The notes under the pieces were generated by a model. It was not told the DNA's origin. It saw only the letters and a list, made by a program, of their open reading frames with translations, and ran no database searches. Below, piece by piece: positions 44,024 to 52,988 of a stretch of 64,000 bases of DNA. A program made the translations under genes and the position numbers. This DNA comes from Gillisella vitis (GTDB lineage: Bacteria; Pseudomonadota; Alphaproteobacteria; Rhizobiales; Rhizobiaceae): NCBI RefSeq assembly GCF_001541345.2, contig NZ_LMVL02000002.1, positions 248,001-312,000 of the forward strand, given 5' to 3'. Within the stretch, counting starts at the first letter, position 1, and each line of letters begins with the position of its first letter.

Positions 44024-44308
44024 ATGGCAAAGATCGAAACTACGCAAATTCGGAGAACAATCCGGCGACAGCAGTTGCGGGAGATGGTGCCGATGGCCGA
44101 CAGTACTATTTATGAAATGGAGCAGCGTGGCGAGTTTCCCCGCCGGTTCGCGCTCTCGCCACGTTGTATCGTTTGGGACCTGGCCGAGGTCGAGGCTTGG
44201 CTGATGGCACGGCGGGCTGCGCCGATCCGGCGTGCCCAACACCCTGATGTCACCAAGCGTAAAGCCCGCCCCGTCAAAGGGCAGGATCAAGCTCCATCAA
44301 GGGCATAG
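44024..44308 (+). CDS. AlpA-like DNA-binding protein (possible excisionase)
   Basis: Protein of 94 residues with the AlpA/HTH pattern LREMVPMADSTIYEMEQRGEFP, then F-x-L-S-P-R-C-I-V-W and D-L-A-E-V-E-A-W-L near residue 60, and a basic tail. ATG 44024 follows gggag. It is convergent with the integrase gene and overlaps its 3' end by 35 bp. AlpA proteins paired with P4-type integrases act as excision factors or int activators, and this role is inferred here. Confidence 0.75.
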   Translation: MAKIETTQIRRTIRRQQLREMVPMADSTIYEMEQRGEFPRRFALSPRCIVWDLAEVEAWLMARRAAPIRRAQHPDVTKRKARPVKGQDQAPSRA

Positions 44309-45530
44309 CTTGCGGCAAAAGCGCGGGGGCATACTTCCGGCCGTCGACCCAGGCATCAACGGTATCCGCCCACTGCTGCATCATATGCCGGCGCTGCACT
44401 TCATACTCGGCCTTGTTGTAGACGCCGCGCGATGAGCGCCCGTCCTCGTGCGCCAGGCACTTTTCGATCCAGTCGCTATTAAAGCCCAGCTCGTTTAACA
44501 GCGTCGAGCCCGTTCGCCGCAAATCATGGACGGTGAAAGGCTCCAGCGGCAGCCCCTCCTTCTTCGCCTGTTCGACGACGGCATAGGTGATCCGATTGAA
44601 GGTCGCGCGGGACATGGGCGCGTCCGCGTCGTACCGAGACGGCAGCAAGTATCGGGAGTTGCCGGCGCAGGTCTTGAGCGCGATCATGATGTCCAACGTC
44701 TGTCGGCACAGGTAGACGTTGTGTGGCTTCGACCGCTTCATGCGCTCCTTCGGGATGGTCCAGACGGCGTTGTCGAAATCGATCTCGTCCCACACCGCAT
44801 CCTGCAGCTCGCTCTTCCGAACCATGGTGAGGAGGTAGAGCTTCATGCCGAGGCGGATCGTCGGCAATGTCGCGACATGCTCGAGTTGCCTGAACATGAT
44901 ACGGATCTCGGTGGGCGAAAGCGCGCGGTCCTTCGGCGTAAAGGTAGCGATCGAGGCTGGACCGACGCCATCGGCCGGATTGGCGACCTTCTCGCCGTGC
45001 AGAATGGCATAGCCGTAGATCTGCTTCAGGATATCCCGCACATGGATAGCAGTTGCAGGCGCACCCCGTTCGACGATCTTGCCGCAGTGAGCGCGTAGAT
45101 CATCCGGTGTGATTTCCGTCAGGAGACGATTTCGCCAGACGGGCATGAGTTCGCGTTCGAAGATGGAGCGGCGCATAGCACGCGTGCTGTCGGCCATGGC
45201 CGCGTGGGTCAGCCATTTCTCGCCGAACTGGCCGAAACTCCTTGCTTCCTTGATTTGGCGCTTCTCCCGCTGCTTCTCGATGGCGGGGGACCGCCCCTCG
45301 GCGATCGCACGCCGCGCGTCGATGCATAGCTCGCGAGCCCTCGCGAGCGATATTCCGTCACGAGCATACCTACCGAGATAGACGGTCTCCCGTCTGCCAT
45401 TCAGCCGATAGTCGAGCCTGAATGAAATGGCGCCCGACGGCGCGACGCGCACATACATGCCGTCACGATCGGAAACCTTGTACATTTTGGCTTTTGGTTT
45501 CAAACACTTGAGTGCTGCATCGGTCAACAT
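44274..45530 (-). CDS. P4-type tyrosine integrase (guaA-targeting)
   Basis: Protein of 418 residues. It has an N-terminal DUF4102 arm-binding domain (LTDAALKCLKPKAKMYKVSD, then YLGRYARDGISLARAR), a SAM-like core-binding domain, and a catalytic domain. The active-site residues visible are R in T-M-V-R-K-S-E-L-Q (about 238), H-D-L-R-R-T-G-S (about 341-348), the H of C-L-A-H-E and Y in R-G-V-Y-N-K-A-E-Y. It lies directly downstream of guaA on the same strand, the standard layout for islands that integrate in the guaA 3' end. It inserts and excises the ICE. Confidence 0.93.
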   Translation of the reverse strand: MLTDAALKCLKPKAKMYKVSDRDGMYVRVAPSGAISFRLDYRLNGRRETVYLGRYARDGISLARARELCIDARRAIAEGRSPAIEKQREKRQIKEARSFGQFGEKWLTHAAMADSTRAMRRSIFERELMPVWRNRLLTEITPDDLRAHCGKIVERGAPATAIHVRDILKQIYGYAILHGEKVANPADGVGPASIATFTPKDRALSPTEIRIMFRQLEHVATLPTIRLGMKLYLLTMVRKSELQDAVWDEIDFDNAVWTIPKERMKRSKPHNVYLCRQTLDIMIALKTCAGNSRYLLPSRYDADAPMSRATFNRITYAVVEQAKKEGLPLEPFTVHDLRRTGSTLLNELGFNSDWIEKCLAHEDGRSSRGVYNKAEYEVQRRHMMQQWADTVDAWVDGRKYAPALLPQAMPLMELDPAL

Positions 45531-45547
45531 TTCGGGCCTCCTTGCGG

Positions 45548-45660
45548 AAAAGTACCGTCACGTGGTTTTTGGAGGCCGATGGCGCAGAAAATGCTTGTAT
45601 TTCAGCGCATTAGTTCGAAAAAAGTACCGTCATTGGCCTCGGTTGACCTGACGGTACCTT
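45548..45660. repeat. Repeated arm-type sites beside the integrase
   Basis: AAAAGTACCGTCA occurs at 45548-45560 and 45620-45632, and the inverted form TGACGGTACCTT at 45649-45660. They lie between the integrase start and the attachment site and are candidate arm-binding sites for the integrase or its excision factor. The rest of the 294-bp gap holds nothing else recognised. Confidence 0.65.
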
Positions 45661-45824
45661 CGTTTTTCCGGTTGATCAATAGGGCCGAGGCCCGTCGGCG
45701 AGGCCGCCAAACGCCATCTATGCCCACCGATAGATGTCGATAGGAATAGGAGGAATTTATTTTTGTTTTCAGTGTGTTAAACTGTGTCGCAGCGTAGATT
45801 CGGCGGCGTTCGGATGGGCCTGAA

Positions 45825-45842
45825 TCATTCCCACTCAATCGT
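45825..45842 (-). other. ICE attachment site at the guaA 3' end
   Basis: The last guaA codons (G-T-I-E-W-E-stop) read ACGATTGAGTGGGAATGA on the minus strand and are followed at once by ICE sequence. The guaA 3' end is a known integration target for genomic islands. The partner att copy must lie left of this window. The exact crossover bases cannot be fixed without it. Confidence 0.65.
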
Positions 45843-47387
45843 GCCGGGCGGCTTGGATGTCACGTCATAGACCACCCGGTTGATGCCACGCACTTCGTTG
45901 ATAATGCGGGTGGCGGCGCGACCGAGGAATTCCATGTCATAGTGGTAGAAGTCGGCGGTCATGCCATCGACGGAGGTGACGGCGCGCAGTGCACAGACGA
46001 ATTCGTAGGTGCGGCCATCGCCCATCACGCCGACGGTCTGGACCGGCAGCAGCACGGCGAAGGCCTGCCAGATGGCGTCATAAAGGCCAGCCTTGCGGAT
46101 TTCGTCCAGATAGATGGCGTCGGCTTCGCGCAGGATGTCGAGCTTTTCGCGGGTCACGCCGCCGGGGCAGCGAATGGCAAGGCCGGGGCCGGGGAAGGGG
46201 TGACGGCCAATGAAAGAGTCGGGCAGACCAAGCTCCTTGCCCAGAACGCGCACTTCGTCCTTGAACAATTCACGCAGCGGTTCCACCAGCTTCATGTTCA
46301 TCCGGTCTGGCAGGCCACCGACATTGTGGTGGCTCTTGATGGTGACAGACGGGCCGCCGGAGAAGGAAACGCTTTCGATGACGTCTGGATAGAGCGTGCC
46401 CTGGCCGAGGAAGTCTGCGCCGCCGAGCTTCTTGGCTTCTTCCTCGAAGGTCTCGATGAACAGGCGGCCAATGATCTTGCGCTTGGTTTCCGGGTCGGAC
46501 ACGCCTTCCAGCTCGCCAACGAAGCGGTCGATGGCATCGACATGGATCAGGTGGAGATTGTAATGTTCCTTGAACATGGCAACGACATCCGCCGCCTCGT
46601 TCTTGCGCATCAACCCATGGTCAACCAGGATGCAGGTCAGCTGGTCGCCGACCGCCTCATGGATCAGCAGGGCTGCGACCGAACTGTCGACGCCGCCGGA
46701 CAAGGCGCAGATCACCCGCTTGTCACCGACCTGGGCACGGATCTGCTCGACGGCCTTGGCGCGGTAGGCCGACATGCTCCAGTCGCCGGTAATGCCAGCG
46801 ATATTGTGGACGAAATTCTGGATCAGCTTGGCGCCGTCAGGCGTATGCACCACTTCCGGGTGGAACTGCACGGCGTAATATTTGCGGGCCTCATCGGCAA
46901 TGAACGCGAAGGGCGCATTGGACGAGGTGGCCAGAACCCGAAAGCCTGGCGGGATCGCGGTGACGCGGTCGCCATGCGACATCCAGACCTGATGACGTGA
47001 GCCAACCGACCAGAGACCTTCGAACAGCTTGCAATCCTGCTCGATTTCGAGGAAAGCGCGGCCGAATTCACGGTGATGACCGGCTTCCACCTTGCCGCCC
47101 AGCTGGGCGCAGATGGTTTGCTGGCCATAGCAGATACCGAAGATCGGCAAGCCGCTATCGAAAATCACCTGGGGAACGCGGGGGCTGCCTTCATCGAGTG
47201 CCGAGGCCGGGCTTCCAGACAGGATAACCGCTTTCGGCTTCAACCGCGCGAAGCCCTCTTCGGATGACTGGAAAGGGACGATTTCGCAGTACACGCCGGT
47301 TTCACGAACGCGCCGCGCAATCAGCTGCGTTACCTGGCTGCCGAAATCGATGATGAGAACGCTGTCGGGATGTGCTGTCTGGGTCAT
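45825..47387 (-). CDS. guaA: GMP synthase (glutamine-hydrolysing)
   Basis: Protein of 520 residues that converts XMP to GMP. The N-terminal class I glutamine amidotransferase domain has the catalytic Cys in F-G-I-C-Y-G-Q-Q (about residue 85) and a His-x-Glu late in the domain (Q-F-H-P-E). The ATP pyrophosphatase P-loop is L-S-G-G-V-D-S-S (about residue 232), and the C-terminal dimerisation domain ends T-I-E-W-E. Full length despite the ICE insertion at its 3' end. Confidence 0.98.
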   Translation of the reverse strand: MTQTAHPDSVLIIDFGSQVTQLIARRVRETGVYCEIVPFQSSEEGFARLKPKAVILSGSPASALDEGSPRVPQVIFDSGLPIFGICYGQQTICAQLGGKVEAGHHREFGRAFLEIEQDCKLFEGLWSVGSRHQVWMSHGDRVTAIPPGFRVLATSSNAPFAFIADEARKYYAVQFHPEVVHTPDGAKLIQNFVHNIAGITGDWSMSAYRAKAVEQIRAQVGDKRVICALSGGVDSSVAALLIHEAVGDQLTCILVDHGLMRKNEAADVVAMFKEHYNLHLIHVDAIDRFVGELEGVSDPETKRKIIGRLFIETFEEEAKKLGGADFLGQGTLYPDVIESVSFSGGPSVTIKSHHNVGGLPDRMNMKLVEPLRELFKDEVRVLGKELGLPDSFIGRHPFPGPGLAIRCPGGVTREKLDILREADAIYLDEIRKAGLYDAIWQAFAVLLPVQTVGVMGDGRTYEFVCALRAVTSVDGMTADFYHYDMEFLGRAATRIINEVRGINRVVYDVTSKPPGTIEWE

Positions 47388-47471
47388 GTCGAGCCTTTAA
47401 TGAAAAGCAGTGTCCGTGGCAATCCGGGAAATGCCGGCATGGCAAAAAATCTCGTGTTCGGCTGGGCCGGA

Positions 47472-48110
47472 TCAGAACCAGAAGGTGCCGTCTTCCACCG
47501 CCTTGACCAGCGCGTCCACCGCCTGGGCCAGGTTGCGGTCAACGACATGCAGATATTCCGTCCAGTCGCCGACATGTTTCAGCTCCGCCTTGCCATCGGA
47601 AATGCCGCGAAGGCCGATCAGCGGCAGGTTGAAGGCCTGACAGGCGCGCAGCACCGCATAGGTTTCCATATCGACCATGTCAGCGGCGATGCTGTCATAC
47701 AGCGGGCCTGAGACGATATTGCCGCCGGTCGACAAGCTGGCCGTGGCGATGCCGGGAATGCGCAGCGGCAGGTCCACCGTAGCAGGCAGATCCAGGAACG
47801 GCGTACAGCCTTTCTCGAAACCAAGCGGCGAGGCGTCCATATCCCGGTAGGCGACTGAGGAGACCTGGTAGACCGCAGTCTGTTCCAGCCGTGCCGAGCC
47901 TGCCGAACCCAGCGAGACGACGAGATCGGGAAGCGTGCCTGCCGCCTGAAGGTCTCTTAGGGCATTGGTGGTGGCGATGGCGCTTTCCACCGGGCCGACC
48001 CCGGTCATCAGCGGTTGGATGCGCAGGCGTAGGAGCGGGCCATATTCGGCATCGACTGCCATGATGAATAGAATAGACTTGCTGCAAACCGATTTCAGTT
48101 CAAATGTCAT
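47472..48110 (-). CDS. 5'-methylthioadenosine/S-adenosylhomocysteine nucleosidase
   Basis: Protein of 212 residues of the PNP/UDP phosphorylase fold, MtnN-like. It shows G-V-G-P-V-E-S-A (about residue 37), VVSLGSAGSA, the substrate-binding A-D-M-V-D-M-E-T-Y-A-V near residue 146, and the catalytic Asp in LRGISDG. It cleaves MTA/SAH to adenine and a thioribose. The start overlaps the stop of the thioesterase gene, and a second Met at 48062 would shorten it by 16 residues. Confidence 0.85.
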   Translation of the reverse strand: MTFELKSVCSKSILFIMAVDAEYGPLLRLRIQPLMTGVGPVESAIATTNALRDLQAAGTLPDLVVSLGSAGSARLEQTAVYQVSSVAYRDMDASPLGFEKGCTPFLDLPATVDLPLRIPGIATASLSTGGNIVSGPLYDSIAADMVDMETYAVLRACQAFNLPLIGLRGISDGKAELKHVGDWTEYLHVVDRNLAQAVDALVKAVEDGTFWF

Positions 48111-48544
48111 TCTCTGATATCCTCACGGCCTCGCATCACCATCAGTGTGCTGGTCATCGAGGCAATCAATTTGGCTGGGCCGTCGGAGATGGCATAGCCA
48201 CGACCATCGGCGACGATAATGGTGGAGCCGGGCTTGGTGATTTCGCCCCGGAATAGAAAACGGTCGCCGCGCCCCGGCGACATCATGTTGACCTTGAATT
48301 CAATGGTCAGCAGCGAGGTTTCCGGCGCGATCACCGTATAGGCGGCGTAGCTGCAAGCTGCGTCGAGGGCGGCGGAAATCACGCCTGCATGCAGGAAACC
48401 ATGCTGCTGGGTGAGCTTGTCGTGAAACGCCAGTTCGATTTCCACCATTTTATGGCTGATGCGGGTCAGTTCCGCGCCGATGGTCTGCATGGCACCCTGC
48501 CGCGCAAAGCTTGCCGTGATCCGCTGCTGGATGTCCGCGTCCAT
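48107..48544 (-). CDS. PaaI-family hotdog thioesterase
   Basis: Protein of 145 residues with the hotdog pattern H-G-F-L-H-A-G-V-I-S-A-A-L-D-A-A-C (about residue 47). The LTIEFKVNMMSPG strand is near residue 78. It probably hydrolyses an acyl-CoA thioester. I chose ATG 48544, although the frame is open to 48607. Coupled to the downstream nucleosidase gene (ATGA). Confidence 0.82.
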   Translation of the reverse strand: MDADIQQRITASFARQGAMQTIGAELTRISHKMVEIELAFHDKLTQQHGFLHAGVISAALDAACSYAAYTVIAPETSLLTIEFKVNMMSPGRGDRFLFRGEITKPGSTIIVADGRGYAISDGPAKLIASMTSTLMVMRGREDIRE

Positions 48545-48608
48545 GTGGCTGCCGCCTCTTTCCCTCTCGTCTGCCTGCCATTTGGCATGACAGAACCGGT
48601 TCGGCAAG

Positions 48609-48644
48609 CCTGTTGATGGGCTTTGGCCTGTTGATGGGCTTTGG
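48609..48644. repeat. 18-bp perfect tandem duplication
   Basis: Two adjacent copies of an 18-bp unit beginning cctgttgatggg, between the thioesterase and tspO genes. It looks like a recent slippage event in a spacer. Confidence 0.8.
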
Positions 48645-48667
48645 GCGCGACGGTTTTGCTGCGGTGG

Positions 48668-49132
48668 TTAATTCAGCAGGAAAAGCGCCGCGTTCAGCAC
48701 TGTGGCGAAAGCAACCCAGGCGGCATAGGGGATGAAACACAGCATCGCCACCCGGTCCAAACGCCGGACCTGCCAGACGAAGGCGAGGATCAGCGCCAGC
48801 ATTGGCAGAATGACGATCAGGGCGAGACCGGTGCTCTGTGCGCCGAAGAACGCCGGAGACCACAGGAAATTCAGCAACATCTGGCCAAACCACAGTGCCA
48901 TGGCGCGCGATGCGCCTCGCGATTGCCGCGTCCGCTGCCAGATCCGAGCACCCGCAAGGCCAATCAGCACGTAAAGCACGGTCCAGACCGGTCCGAAGAT
49001 CCAGCTCGGCGGATTGAAGAATGGCTTTTCCAACCCGTCATACCAGTCGCCCGGCAGATTGGTCAGCCCGATCATTGTGCCGATACCGGTGACGGCGGCC
49101 ATGAAGATGAGATTGTTGAGAGCGTTACGCAT
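48668..49132 (-). CDS. tspO: TspO/MBR family protein
   Basis: Protein of 154 residues with five hydrophobic helices and the Trp-rich loop W-Y-D-G-L-E-K-P-F-F-N-P-P-S-W-I-F-G-P-V-W (shown with single-residue breaks), the family hallmark. A-x-x-L-W-F-G-Q-M-L-L-N-F-L-W-S-P-x-F-F follows. Membrane protein linked to porphyrin handling and stress sensing in related bacteria. Confidence 0.93.
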   Translation of the reverse strand: MRNALNNLIFMAAVTGIGTMIGLTNLPGDWYDGLEKPFFNPPSWIFGPVWTVLYVLIGLAGARIWQRTRQSRGASRAMALWFGQMLLNFLWSPAFFGAQSTGLALIVILPMLALILAFVWQVRRLDRVAMLCFIPYAAWVAFATVLNAALFLLN

Positions 49133-49180
49133 GACCTAATTATCTATAGCATCAAGCCCTGGATGGAAGGGGATAAGCCA

Positions 49181-50263
49181 TCATCCGATGCGAATGATGT
49201 GCTGGTCCCAGTTTACAGACTCGGACCTGTCCAGGAACCGGCCATCATAGGAAGACGTGGCAAAGCCGTGGGCGGCAGGCGCAATGCCGGCTGCCTCGCT
49301 CAGGCTGGCGGTGTTCAGCACCTTGCCGCTGTCGGCATCCAGCGTTACCGAGAGACCGCCATTCGGTGAGGTGATGCCGATCAATCCCTCGCGACGGTTA
49401 ACCGCAATCGCCCCGACATAATTTGCAAGCCCACGGGTGATATCGGGAGGCAGGTCGAGCCAGTGTAGCGCTTCGCCGCGCCTGAAATGGCCGACCAGTG
49501 GCGGCAGGTCGCGGCGTGGGCCTTCATACTGGCAGGCAAACCAGATCCGGCCACGCGCATCGAGATCAATATGCCGGGTCGAAAGCTGGCGCAGGGCTTC
49601 GGGCAGCGCGTGTTTTTCAATCAATGCGCCGGTCCGGGCATCGGCCAGCACCAGAGATGGCTGCATATGGTCGAGATTGAGCTTGGTGCGGCCGAAATCG
49701 GGATTGGTCTCAATGCCGCCATTGGCGATGATCAGCAGGTTGCCGTCATCGCTGACACTCATGTCATGGGTGCCGATGCCATGGGCGGAAAATTCGCCAA
49801 TCCGGCGAAATCCGTCTGTTGCATCGTAAAGCCCGATCATGCCGCGATTGTTGTCAAAATCGTTCTCGCTGGCATAGAGCAGCTTGCCATCGGGCGAAAA
49901 ATGCCCGTGGCCGTAGAAATGGCGACCCGCCGGGGCGTTGACGACCACAGGTGCCACCTGCTGTTGCCGATCAAAGATGAAGATGAATGTGCCGGGACGC
50001 CTCGCAAAGGCGGCCACCTTATTGGCGCTGGCCGCAAGCCCATGGGCGCGGCCTGGCAGGGCTACACGCGCAACGATCCGACCGTCTTCGCTGAGCAGGG
50101 CGGCGCCAAATGCTCCATCTTCGGCGCGAAAGGCGGAGGCATAGACGGCATCGGTTGCCGTCAGCGTTTCCGCCTGCGCCGCTGTCAGCCCGGCCAGATA
50201 AACGGCGCCTGCGGCTTTCAGAAAGTGTCGCCGGTCCATCAACGCGCCGCGCATAGGGATCAA
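49181..50263 (-). CDS. DUF1513 protein, Tat-exported
   Basis: Protein of 360 residues with a twin-arginine signal (M-D-R-R-H-F-L-K-A-A-G) and a beta-propeller-like DUF1513 domain, with a G-H-G-H-F-S-P-D-G motif near residue 117 and GTHDMSV. ATG 50263 overlaps the upstream stop, while ATG 50239 (MDRRHF) gives a more typical Tat start. It is the last gene of an imelysin/di-haem operon. DUF1513 proteins accompany imelysins in many proteobacteria, probably in periplasmic iron or haem handling. Confidence 0.82.
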   Translation of the reverse strand: MIPMRGALMDRRHFLKAAGAVYLAGLTAAQAETLTATDAVYASAFRAEDGAFGAALLSEDGRIVARVALPGRAHGLAASANKVAAFARRPGTFIFIFDRQQQVAPVVVNAPAGRHFYGHGHFSPDGKLLYASENDFDNNRGMIGLYDATDGFRRIGEFSAHGIGTHDMSVSDDGNLLIIANGGIETNPDFGRTKLNLDHMQPSLVLADARTGALIEKHALPEALRQLSTRHIDLDARGRIWFACQYEGPRRDLPPLVGHFRRGEALHWLDLPPDITRGLANYVGAIAVNRREGLIGITSPNGGLSVTLDADSGKVLNTASLSEAAGIAPAAHGFATSSYDGRFLDRSESVNWDQHIIRIG

Positions 50264-51384
50264 TCCCCGTCCGCGAAGGAAAAACCGGCGCTGAGGCCGA
50301 CGCCGCCGCCCAGCCCGTCGCTGAGATCGGTGATCATGCTGCGGCTGTCATCCAGCAGGCTGACCAGCTTCTTGCGGTTGTCGGGTTGGCCGACTGCCGC
50401 CTCGATATCCGGTGTGATGGATTGGGTGGTCTGGATCAGCCGGTCGGCCAGCGTATTGATGGTGACGATCACGCCCCGCTTGCCCTCCGGCAACAAGTTT
50501 GCAGCCCCTGTGTCGTTGAGAAGCTGTTTCAGGCCGGTCAGGTTTTCCTGCATGCTGACAAAGGTCAGGCCGGAGCGCCAGAAAATCGCCTGCTTGGGAG
50601 CGATCCGCCCGCCTGCACCCTTGAAAAATGTCTCGATCCGCTCGTCGCGCACGGTCTCGGTTCCATGGACGAGAATGCCGAGCAGGCCGGTGACGGCCTC
50701 CGACGGGGTGCGGAAGACATCATTGTCCGGGCCGGGCTGCTTCCAGGCGGCCTGGATGCCGCCGGGCGCTTCCCAAAGGCTGGAAAGTTCGCCTGCCATG
50801 TTTTCGATATTGCCAGCAATTGCCGCGCCATAGCGGCAGCGGAACGCACCATCTGCCTGGTTCAAAGTCTCGGAGCCGGTGCCGTAGAGGACATATTCCA
50901 GTGCGCCAAGGCCCTGGATCGCCACGCTTTTCTCATGCAGGGCTTCGGGCTTGGTGAAACTGTCGTCATTGGAGGCGATGGCGCCCTGGATCTGCTTCAG
51001 CGCCAGCCCCTTGCGGTCCGGGTAAAACAGGATGTGCTCAAAGCGGTTTTCCTCGATCACCGGCCCGACCCGGACAATCTCGATCCGCGCCCAGGCGCGC
51101 ACGGCCTGCTCAAAGCCATCCTTCGCCGCTTTGACGGAGGTGTCGGACGGGGTGGTGCAAAGGGTGTTCATCCCGGCATGTAGGGCCTTGGCCTTGTCAA
51201 GAAAGGTGCGATAGCCGGGGCGGATGAAACCATCCACGGTCTTTTCCATCACGCCCGCAACCGCTTCGGTTTGCAGGGCGCTGGCATGGGGTGCGGCATC
51301 CTGCGCCCGCAAGGCAAGCGGCTGGATGGCCGAGAGGCAGAGCGTGAGGGTGAGAAGAAAGCCCGAGCGGTTTGCAAGCGACAT
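50260..51384 (-). CDS. Imelysin-family periplasmic protein (second copy)
   Basis: Protein of 374 residues with a signal peptide (hydrophobic 8-26, ending L-R-A-Q). The imelysin helical repeat domain includes IQGLGALEYVLYG near residue 153. It lacks the full G-x-H-x-x-E motif of the other copy, so its metal site may differ. It overlaps its neighbours on both sides, so the operon is tight. Confidence 0.82.
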   Translation of the reverse strand: MSLANRSGFLLTLTLCLSAIQPLALRAQDAAPHASALQTEAVAGVMEKTVDGFIRPGYRTFLDKAKALHAGMNTLCTTPSDTSVKAAKDGFEQAVRAWARIEIVRVGPVIEENRFEHILFYPDRKGLALKQIQGAIASNDDSFTKPEALHEKSVAIQGLGALEYVLYGTGSETLNQADGAFRCRYGAAIAGNIENMAGELSSLWEAPGGIQAAWKQPGPDNDVFRTPSEAVTGLLGILVHGTETVRDERIETFFKGAGGRIAPKQAIFWRSGLTFVSMQENLTGLKQLLNDTGAANLLPEGKRGVIVTINTLADRLIQTTQSITPDIEAAVGQPDNRKKLVSLLDDSRSMITDLSDGLGGGVGLSAGFSFADGD

Positions 51385-52970
51385 CAGAGTGACTCCAGAA
51401 ATGTAATCAACGCCTTGCGGTCGCCCGGCGTCATGGAAGCAAAGGCGTTGCGAGCTTTTTCCGCCTCGCCGTCGTGCCAGAGAATAGCTTCTGGCAGGGA
51501 GGTGGCGCGCCCGTCATGCAGATAGGCCTGGCGACCGCCCACTTTGGCTGTGAGACCGAGGCCCCAGAGCGGCGGCGTGCGCCATTGCTGGCCGCTGGCC
51601 AATCCCACCTGTTGCCCATCGGCCAGATCGGGACCCATATCATGCAGCAGGAAATCGGAATAGGGCCAGATCAGCTGGAAGGAAAGGGCCGGGTAGGCGG
51701 CATTGCGCCGCGTTACATATTTCGGCTGGTGGCAGCTGGCGCAACCGGATGCATAAAACAGCGCCTTGCCGGCCAAAACTTCGGGTTTGGTCACGTCGCG
51801 GCGCTTGGGAGGGGCCAGCGTTTCGCTATAGAAGGTCATCAGATCCAGCACCGGCGGCGGTGCCTCGACCGGGCCAAGCCTTGCCTGCACGCCGTTCGGC
51901 ATTGTCAGGCATTGCGGCTGGTTTACCGTGCAATCGCCTGCATGGCGCGGATCGTCGGGAGAGGAAATGCCGATGTCACCGGCCAAGGCGCTGGCTGCCT
52001 GATCGCGGACCGTGGCATTTTCCGCCTTCCAGCCGAAGCGTCCGATCTTGATGTCGCCGCTCAGGTGATCGCGCACCCTGGCAACAGTGCCCGAAATGCC
52101 GTTGCCCTCTTGGGTCTGTCGCTCGGCATTGGCCAGAATATCCTCGTCGGCAATCGCCTCGATCAGGCCCATGCCGATCATCGGATTGGCGATGCGGGGC
52201 GATAGCGTGGTGTCTGCTCCCATCGGACCATACCCGAGCGCGTCGATAGTGTAGGTGGGAACCCGCAGCGTTACCGTTTCACCACCGGCAAGCGTCACGG
52301 TCTTCGGTTGATAGGTCACGGCCAGCCGCCCTTCGGCGGCAAGACCGGGTACGGCGCGGTCCTGCAATTGCCGGCCATAGGTGTCATCGCCAAAATTCAG
52401 CGCCTTCAAAGTGGCAATCGCGGCCTTTTCCTCGCCGGTATGCGCGGGTCGAGCCAACCTTAGAAACATCGAGGTGGCATCGCCATCCGGTCCGGGTGGA
52501 TGGCCACGCCCGCCGCGCTGATGGCAGCTTTCGCAGGAGCGAGCGTTGAACAGCGGCCCCAACCCGTCCGAGGCCTGGGTGGAGGAGGGGGAGGAGACCC
52601 AGAATTTCTGAAAAAGCGCTTCGCCGAGGGAAAATTGCTGCTGCTGCTCGAAACTCAGGGTGGCGAGAGGGTGGGTAAAGGCCTTGGCATCGGCGGGACC
52701 GGTAAAGGTGGCAGCGCCTGCCGTCATCGCCTCGAAGGCTTCGGCTTTCGAAAAGTCGTTGGTGGGGACTGTAACGGCATTGACCTTGGTACGATCGGCC
52801 GGTGTGAGATCCGGGCGCAGCTCCGCTGCAAAGGCGCCTGCTATCAGGCTGCTTTCGAGCAGGCTTCCCATCAGCAGGGTGCCGCCAAGCAGGATTATCG
52901 TCGCTGTCTTCAGCCGCACATTCGGCATCCCCGTGATAATGGCCGCCGCCAGTGTGTGGGCAGCGGCCAT
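51384..52970 (-). CDS. Di-haem oxidoreductase (DUF1111/DHOR type)
   Basis: Protein of 528 residues with a signal peptide and two c-type haem sites: C-E-S-C-H (about residue 148) and C-A-S-C-H (about residue 412). The family is called thiol oxidoreductase or putative di-haem peroxidase. In imelysin operons it probably acts as a periplasmic redox partner for iron. A start at 52928 (M-P-N-V-R-L-K) gives a neater signal peptide. Confidence 0.87.
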   Translation of the reverse strand: MAAAHTLAAAIITGMPNVRLKTATIILLGGTLLMGSLLESSLIAGAFAAELRPDLTPADRTKVNAVTVPTNDFSKAEAFEAMTAGAATFTGPADAKAFTHPLATLSFEQQQQFSLGEALFQKFWVSSPSSTQASDGLGPLFNARSCESCHQRGGRGHPPGPDGDATSMFLRLARPAHTGEEKAAIATLKALNFGDDTYGRQLQDRAVPGLAAEGRLAVTYQPKTVTLAGGETVTLRVPTYTIDALGYGPMGADTTLSPRIANPMIGMGLIEAIADEDILANAERQTQEGNGISGTVARVRDHLSGDIKIGRFGWKAENATVRDQAASALAGDIGISSPDDPRHAGDCTVNQPQCLTMPNGVQARLGPVEAPPPVLDLMTFYSETLAPPKRRDVTKPEVLAGKALFYASGCASCHQPKYVTRRNAAYPALSFQLIWPYSDFLLHDMGPDLADGQQVGLASGQQWRTPPLWGLGLTAKVGGRQAYLHDGRATSLPEAILWHDGEAEKARNAFASMTPGDRKALITFLESL

Positions 52971-52988
52971 CTGATTTTCAATCCGTTC

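Noticed and set aside
1-45824. CRISPR array or anti-phage defence island in the ICE
   Set aside because: No regularly spaced repeats and no recognisable restriction, toxin-antitoxin or defence genes were seen. The accessory content is catabolic.
45942-47000. 352-codon plus-strand frame opposite guaA
   Set aside because: guaA is unmistakable on the other strand.
48593-48602. GAACCGGTTC near the thioesterase gene, resembling the LacI-type operator
   Set aside because: Only the inner 10 bases match and the outer bases differ. It lies in the housekeeping region and is probably chance.
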